Shown here: positions 30,813 to 35,082 of the stretch, piece by piece
How positions within the stretch are numbered: the stretch's first letter is position 1
Layout of the letters: each line of letters begins with the position of its first letter
Origin: an uncultured Alphaproteobacteria bacterium
GTDB lineage: Bacteria; Pseudomonadota; Alphaproteobacteria; Rs-D84
Reading direction: 5' to 3'
NCBI GenBank assembly: GCA_944389345.1
Contig: CALXMA010000008.1
Coordinates: 1-35,082 of the forward strand
DNA length: 35,082 nucleotides
The notes under the pieces: model-generated
Databases searched by the model: none
What the model saw: the letters and a program-made list of their open reading frames with translations, nothing else
Told to the model about the DNA's origin: nothing
Program-made: the position numbers and the translations under genes

Positions 30813-33560
30813 ATGTCAGAAACAAATAATAACAACGAAATTAACGAAATAAAAATTCCGCAATCGTCCCTGGAACACGAAATGCGTACCAGTTTTTTGG
30901 ACTATGCGATGTCGGTTATTGTTGACCGTGCGTTGCCGGACGTTCGTGATGGATGTAAACCGGTGCATCGTCGTATTTTGTACGTTATGAATGATGTTGC
31001 GCCTGCGACGAAACCAACGGTAAAATCCGCACGTATTGTGGGTGATGTTATGGGTAAATACCATCCCCACGGCGACAGTTCTATATACGAGGCTATGGTA
31101 CGTATGGGCCAAGATTTCTCTATGGGTGAAATGTTGGTCCAGGGCCAGGGTAATTTTGGTTCGCGCGACGGGGACAAGGCCGCGGCCATGCGTTATACCG
31201 AGGCCAGACTTTCCAAACTGGGCGCGTCTATGATGGACGACCTGGACAAAGATACGGTTGATTGGCAACCGAACTTTGACGGTACATTACAAGAACCGGT
31301 TGTTTTACCGACCAAGTTCCCGAATTTCTTGGTGAACGGTGGTTCTGGGATTGCGGTTGGTATGGCAACGAATGTGCCGACGTATAATTTGGGCGAAATT
31401 TGCAATGGTATCTTGGCGATATTGGACAATCCGAATTTGTCAGATGATGAATTGTTCGGCATAATCCCGGGGCCAGATTTCCCCACAGGCGCAATTATTA
31501 TGGGACGGGCCGGCGCGTACAAGGCGCACACCACCGGGCGTGGTTCTATTATTGTTCGGGCCAAAACGCACATGGAAACGTTCCACGACCATCCTGCGAT
31601 TGTTGTGGACGAAATCCCGTACCAGGTAAACAAATCGCAACTGATTATAAAAATTGCTGAATTAAGCAAAGAAAAACGGATTGAGGGAATATCCGAAATT
31701 CGCGATGAATCGTCCAAGGAAGGTCTGCGTATCGTTATTGAATTAAAGCGTGATGCGATTCCAGACGTTGTACTGAATCATTTGTTCCAGTACACAGAAA
31801 TGCAGACTAATTTTCCTGTGAACATGATGGCGTTGAATCGTGGTCGTCCGATGCTGTTTAACATTCGTGGCGTATTGGACGCGTTCATAGATTTCCGATG
31901 CGAAGTTATACGTCGTCGTACGATATTTGATTTGAATCGTGCGCGTAATCGTGCGCATACATTGCTGGGGCTGTCGGTGGCGGTTGGCAATCTGGACGAA
32001 GTAATTGAATTGATTAAATCCAGTGAAAACCCGGATTCCGCGCGCCAGGCGTTGGTGTCGCGTGGTTGGCGTGCGTCGGATATAGAAAACTATATCCAGT
32101 TAATCGATGACCCGAACACAGAATACAAAGACGGTATGTTCTATATGTCCGAAGACCAGGCGCGTGCGATTTTGGAATTGCAATTGCATCGTCTGACTGG
32201 TTTGGAACGTGAAAAATTGCATGCTGATTTGGTTGAACTGGGGGCGCAAATCAAAGACCTGTTGGACATTTTGGGCAGTCATGCGCGCATCATTCAAATT
32301 ATTCGCGACGAAACAACGATGGTCCGCGACAATTGGGCCAGTGATCGTCGTACCGAAATTTCCGATGCGGAAATAGATATCGATGTCGAAGATTTGATTG
32401 CCCGCGAAGATATGGTTATCACGGTATCTAATACGGGCTATATCAAACGCGTTGCATTGGATACATACCGTGCGCAAAAACGCGGGGGCAAGGGCCGTAA
32501 TGCCATGGCGACCAAAGACGATGATTATGTGGTCCAGGTGTTTGTGGCAAATACTCATACGCCACTGCTGTTTTTCAGTTCGCGCGGTCTGTGCTATAAA
32601 TTAAAGACCTATAAATTACCCGAAGCGGCCGCCGCGGCCAAGGGTCGTCCACTGGTAAACCTGTTGCCATTGGAAAACGGTGAAACGATTACGGCAATAT
32701 TGCCCGTTCCCGAAGAAGATGTGGCCAACGCGCGTGAATCTGGCAAAGAACATTATCTGATGTTTGCAACGGCGTCCGGAACGGTGCGTCGCAATCGCAC
32801 ATCTGATTTCGATTCAATTCGTGCAAACGGTAAAATTGCGATGAAATTGGACGACGGGGACAGTTTGATTTCCGTCCTGCCATGTACCGAAGACCAAGAT
32901 GTGTTCTTGGCGACATACCGCGGTCGTTGCATACGATTCCCTGTATCAGAAATCCGTGTGTTTGCGGGACGCAATTCGACGGGTGTGCGCGGAATGACGT
33001 TGGGTGCGGACGATAAGATTATTGGTATGGCAATGTTGACGCATGGTGAATCTGACGCCGCCATACGTGGTGCGTATATCAAACAAAGTCGCGCATTGCG
33101 TCGCGCCACCACCGGCATCGAAGAAGATGCTGGCGATGACGAAGAAGACGCAACAACACTGACATTAACCGACGAACAAATGGCACGTATGGCCGCCGCA
33201 GAACAGTTTATTTTGACTGTGTCAGAAAACGGATTTGGTAAACGTACCAGTTCGTATGAATACCGCACGACACACCGTGGTGGTGGTGGTTTCACAAACA
33301 TTAAACTGGGCGGTAAAAATACGGCGGTGGCGGGTTCTTTCCCGGTTGCCGATGATAATGACATTATCATGGTAACCGATGGTGGCAAGATAATTCGTAC
33401 ACCTGTGCGTGATGTTCGTATTGCGGGACGCAGTACCGCGGGCGTGACATTGTTCCGTACCGCCGAAAATGAACGTGTTGTGTCTGCAATATCGATACTC
33501 AGCGACGAAGGCGAAGAATCCGAAGTGGAATCTGAACTTGCAAACACAGAAAATAATTAA
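30813..33560 (+). CDS. gyrA: DNA gyrase subunit A
   Basis: The 915-aa type IIA topoisomerase subunit has catalytic Tyr128 in [11 protein letters not shown]. The quinolone region [15 protein letters not shown] has Ser89 and Glu93 at the E. coli 83 and 87 positions (Ser retained, acidic residue Glu). The C-terminal beta-pinwheel carries the GyrA box QKRGGKG, which separates it from ParC. With GyrB it introduces negative supercoils. The pinwheel contains an acidic insertion ([14 protein letters not shown]) and the protein ends in an acidic tail. An AAGGGAA Shine-Dalgarno precedes the ATG. A MerR-type gene follows after 19 nt. Confidence 0.97.
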   Translation: MSETNNNNEINEIKIPQSSLEHEMRTSFLDYAMSVIVDRALPDVRDGCKPVHRRILYVMNDVAPATKPTVKSARIVGDVMGKYHPHGDSSIYEAMVRMGQDFSMGEMLVQGQGNFGSRDGDKAAAMRYTEARLSKLGASMMDDLDKDTVDWQPNFDGTLQEPVVLPTKFPNFLVNGGSGIAVGMATNVPTYNLGEICNGILAILDNPNLSDDELFGIIPGPDFPTGAIIMGRAGAYKAHTTGRGSIIVRAKTHMETFHDHPAIVVDEIPYQVNKSQLIIKIAELSKEKRIEGISEIRDESSKEGLRIVIELKRDAIPDVVLNHLFQYTEMQTNFPVNMMALNRGRPMLFNIRGVLDAFIDFRCEVIRRRTIFDLNRARNRAHTLLGLSVAVGNLDEVIELIKSSENPDSARQALVSRGWRASDIENYIQLIDDPNTEYKDGMFYMSEDQARAILELQLHRLTGLEREKLHADLVELGAQIKDLLDILGSHARIIQIIRDETTMVRDNWASDRRTEISDAEIDIDVEDLIAREDMVITVSNTGYIKRVALDTYRAQKRGGKGRNAMATKDDDYVVQVFVANTHTPLLFFSSRGLCYKLKTYKLPEAAAAAKGRPLVNLLPLENGETITAILPVPEEDVANARESGKEHYLMFATASGTVRRNRTSDFDSIRANGKIAMKLDDGDSLISVLPCTEDQDVFLATYRGRCIRFPVSEIRVFAGRNSTGVRGMTLGADDKIIGMAMLTHGESDAAIRGAYIKQSRALRRATTGIEEDAGDDEEDATTLTLTDEQMARMAAAEQFILTVSENGFGKRTSSYEYRTTHRGGGGFTNIKLGGKNTAVAGSFPVADDNDIIMVTDGGKIIRTPVRDVRIAGRSTAGVTLFRTAENERVVSAISILSDEGEESEVESELANTENN

Positions 33561-33579
33561 GACCGTGGGGGGTGCCGTT

Positions 33580-34020
33580 ATGGAAAACGAATATTTTGCA
33601 TCAATAAATGACGTATCAAAGCGTTTGTCTGTACCGGCACATACCCTGCGTTATTGGGAAAAACAGTTCCCATTGATTATACGTCCAACAACGGGGGCGG
33701 GTGGTCGGCGTTATTATCGTGCCGATATGGTGGATAAATTGGTCGTAATTCGTGATTTGTTGTATAAACACGGCTTGACCATTGCGGGGGTCAAAAAACT
33801 GTTGCACGATGGAAATTTCCCGTCGTCTGCGGATGAATTTATTGCATCTGTATCAGACGGTGGAAATGCATCGCAACCCGCGCAACCGATGCAACAAACA
33901 TCACCCCGGGAATCTGTATCAACATTTGTACAAATTCAATCCGCGCCACACGTTGACACTAAACAGGTTGAATTGGCGATATCTTTGCTGAACCGTGCGC
34001 GTGAATTGTTAAAGAATTAA
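33580..34020 (+). CDS. MerR-family transcriptional regulator
   Basis: The protein has 146 aa from the ATG at 33580 after a GGGGGG Shine-Dalgarno. The N-terminal winged helix-turn-helix (about residues 7-75) reads SINDVSKRLSVPAHTLRYWEKQFP, then GGRRYYRADMVDKL and KHGLTIAGVKKLL, the MerR pattern. After a Gln/Ser/Pro-rich linker, a short helix (VELAISLLNRARELLK) could dimerise. No Cys effector site is seen. This resembles the MerR-like protein often found near ihfA in Alphaproteobacteria; here it sits behind gyrA, with which it is probably co-transcribed. Target genes unknown. Confidence 0.88.
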   Translation: MENEYFASINDVSKRLSVPAHTLRYWEKQFPLIIRPTTGAGGRRYYRADMVDKLVVIRDLLYKHGLTIAGVKKLLHDGNFPSSADEFIASVSDGGNASQPAQPMQQTSPRESVSTFVQIQSAPHVDTKQVELAISLLNRARELLKN

Positions 34021-34054
34021 TCAGGCTTATCGATACCTCAACAAATACAAATTA

Positions 34055-34129
34055 TGGCAGTCCCAACGGGAATCGAACCCGTGTTACCGGAATGAGAATC
34101 CGATGTCCTAACCGCTAGACGATGGGACC
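34055..34129 (-). tRNA. tRNA-Glu (anticodon CTC)
   Basis: The 75-nt cloverleaf on the minus strand has an acceptor stem GGTCCCA/TGGGACT with G1-T72 wobble, the Glu-type D-arm segment TCGTCTAGCGGTTAGGACA, and an anticodon stem TCGGA/TCCGG with loop TTCTCAT (anticodon CTC at 34096-34094). The T-arm has GGTTCGATTCC, and the discriminator G is followed by an encoded CCA. It reads the GAG codon. A second tRNA-Glu (TTC) must exist elsewhere to read GAA. Confidence 0.93.
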
Positions 34130-34188
34130 AACGCGACAATATTATCAATTATTTACTGTTTTGCAAATCTAAAAATCGTTGAATGGAA

Positions 34189-34764
34189 TCAGTACTGTCG
34201 TGTTAATTTCAGCAATGATTGAATAGATTGAATAGATTTATCGGTTATCACCAATCTGCGCCCGAATACAGATTGTATCAGTTTGCGTGCAAATACATTT
34301 TTTGGAATATAAACATCAACGCCGTCTGCCTTTATAATATCGGGCGTGATATCAATCCGGGCCAGAATCCGCACATCGTCAAAGTTCACATATTCGTCGC
34401 GTACGCCGGCGTCGTATTCGTGCAATCTGCGCTGTTCAAAGTTGGTGGGACACACCTGGTACACATAACTGACAGGATTCATACTGTACGCGATGAACGT
34501 CCGGTCGTATTGTTCTGTGTTTGGTCGCCGGGTCAGGATATACAACCCGTCCAGTTTATAATCGTCGCGAACCTGGCCCGCGTGCAGATGCGGGAAAATA
34601 TGATATTGTAATGCATACGAAAACACGGACGTTGCGAATATAGCCACCTGGGTTTGTCCGTTTGCATTTCGTTCAGAACTGATTGCATCGCGGACCCGCA
34701 ACATATCCCCCACGGCCAGTTTTTGTTTATTTGCACTGTATAAAATCTTGGGCACTAATACCAT
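34189..34764 (-). CDS. Hypothetical protein, 191 aa
   Basis: I do not recognise this protein. No signal peptide or membrane segment is seen. It is a mixed alpha/beta protein with several Tyr- and Asp-rich stretches (QVRDDYKLDGLYILTRR, DEYVNFDDVRILARIDI) and a basic C-terminal half (RKLIQSVFGRRLVI, LLKLTRQY). It contains a single Cys (QVCPTN). A TATAAC lies only 5 nt before the ATG at 34764, so the start may be leaderless or slightly further in. Downstream on the same strand is tRNA-Glu. Base composition is like the neighbours. Confidence 0.7.
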   Translation of the reverse strand: MVLVPKILYSANKQKLAVGDMLRVRDAISSERNANGQTQVAIFATSVFSYALQYHIFPHLHAGQVRDDYKLDGLYILTRRPNTEQYDRTFIAYSMNPVSYVYQVCPTNFEQRRLHEYDAGVRDEYVNFDDVRILARIDITPDIIKADGVDVYIPKNVFARKLIQSVFGRRLVITDKSIQSIQSLLKLTRQY

Positions 34765-35082
34765 ACCGTGTTATACAATGAACCATTTACGCCACAAAGT
34801 AAAGTCTTTTTGTTTTCGAACCGGCAACCGTTGGTTGCAGATTGCGAACTGTGGCCACGAACCAAAAATAAAAACGCCACAGGGGCGTTTTAATAATGTT
34901 GAATATTAAATGCGTCTGCCACACTTCGTTAAAACTTCGTGTGGCACTCCTTCGCGTGAACTGTTCCGCTTTGGCTTGCCAGCGCATCGTCACAGACGCG
35001 AAGGGTGGTTGGGGCGCACTCAATTCCCTCGCACGGCGCGGTGCGCCGGCTGTGGGGAAACCGTGACGATTTGACTGCGCGA
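34765..35082. repeat. Gene-free, palindrome-rich terminal segment
   Basis: No convincing gene is present. The segment holds a hairpin with T runs (34871-34891, stronger on minus), TGCCACAC/GTGTGGCA (34917-34924 with 34939-34946), CCTTCGCGT/ACGCGAAGG (34949-34957 with 34996-35004), ATCGTCAC/GTGACGAT (34986-34993 with 35063-35070), TTCCC/GGGAA (35024-35028 with 35055-35059) and CGGCGC/GCGCCG (35034-35039 with 35043-35048). The nested pairs imply a folded RNA or a dispersed structured repeat. It runs off the window edge. Confidence 0.5.
34866..34893 (-). terminator. Possible terminator on the minus strand
   Basis: AAAACGCC pairs with GGCGTTTT at 34871-34891; on the minus strand the arm continues as TTTTTATTTTT. 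It could end a transcript coming from the structured segment to the right. Confidence 0.6.

Noticed and set aside
34787-35023. Minus-strand ORF of 78 aa
   Set aside because: It starts at TTG, crosses several hairpins and a terminator-like stem, and looks like translated palindromic repeat sequence.

Overview
The window looks like chromosomal DNA of an alphaproteobacterium, with an outer membrane (PagL-type lipid A deacylase, OmpA-like protein, lipoprotein) and no phage, IS or CRISPR. It resembles the reduced or host-associated branches of the class, because a VirB6/TrbL-like cluster and a short ValRS recall Rickettsiales and relatives. Gene density is high, intergenic gaps are short, and genes occur on both strands. 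The taxonomic placement is inference from gene content and has not been tested by a search.

Layout. 1-6.4 kb: a PagL-like deacylase, then rplU-rpmA (ribosomal proteins L21 and L27) between two very large paralogous exported proteins. Each paralog has a signal peptide, a Thr/Ser/Ala/Arg low-complexity segment and a Cys-rich body. 6.4-9.3 kb: divergent dnaQ (Pol III epsilon) and a UvrD/PcrA-type helicase. 9.3-15.8 kb: five multi-pass membrane proteins, four in a tight minus-strand operon and one divergent. They look like tandemly amplified VirB6/TrbL-type type IV secretion channel proteins. 15.9-17.5 kb: an unknown protein, rpmE (L31) and a SuhB-like protein that has lost its catalytic residues. 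17.5-17.6 kb: a probable structured ncRNA on the minus strand. 17.7-23.6 kb: a cell-wall block of PBP1A, a small lipoprotein, mraY, ftsW and murG, without murD. 23.6-26.0 kb: an OmpA-like exported protein overlapping a ComF-type phosphoribosyltransferase. 26.0-30.1 kb: two unknown small proteins, a compact valS and an acyl-ACP thioesterase. 30.2-30.7 kb: rpmH plus two small ORFs. 30.8-34.0 kb: gyrA and a MerR-type regulator. 34.0-35.1 kb: tRNA-Glu(CUC), an unknown protein and a palindrome-rich terminal segment.

Themes. Lipid II synthesis and polymerisation genes (mraY, murG, ftsW, PBP1A) are close together. An envelope/secretion theme runs through the window: the VirB6-like cluster, two Cys-rich exported paralogs and an OmpA-like protein with a similar low-complexity linker. 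Many starts lie only about 8-15 nt downstream of a good, often extended (TGnTATAAT), -10 element, so leaderless or nearly leaderless mRNAs are predicted to be common. The best candidates for something undescribed are the VirB6-like set, the Cys-rich paralogs, the SuhB-like pseudoenzyme and the 17.5-kb ncRNA.
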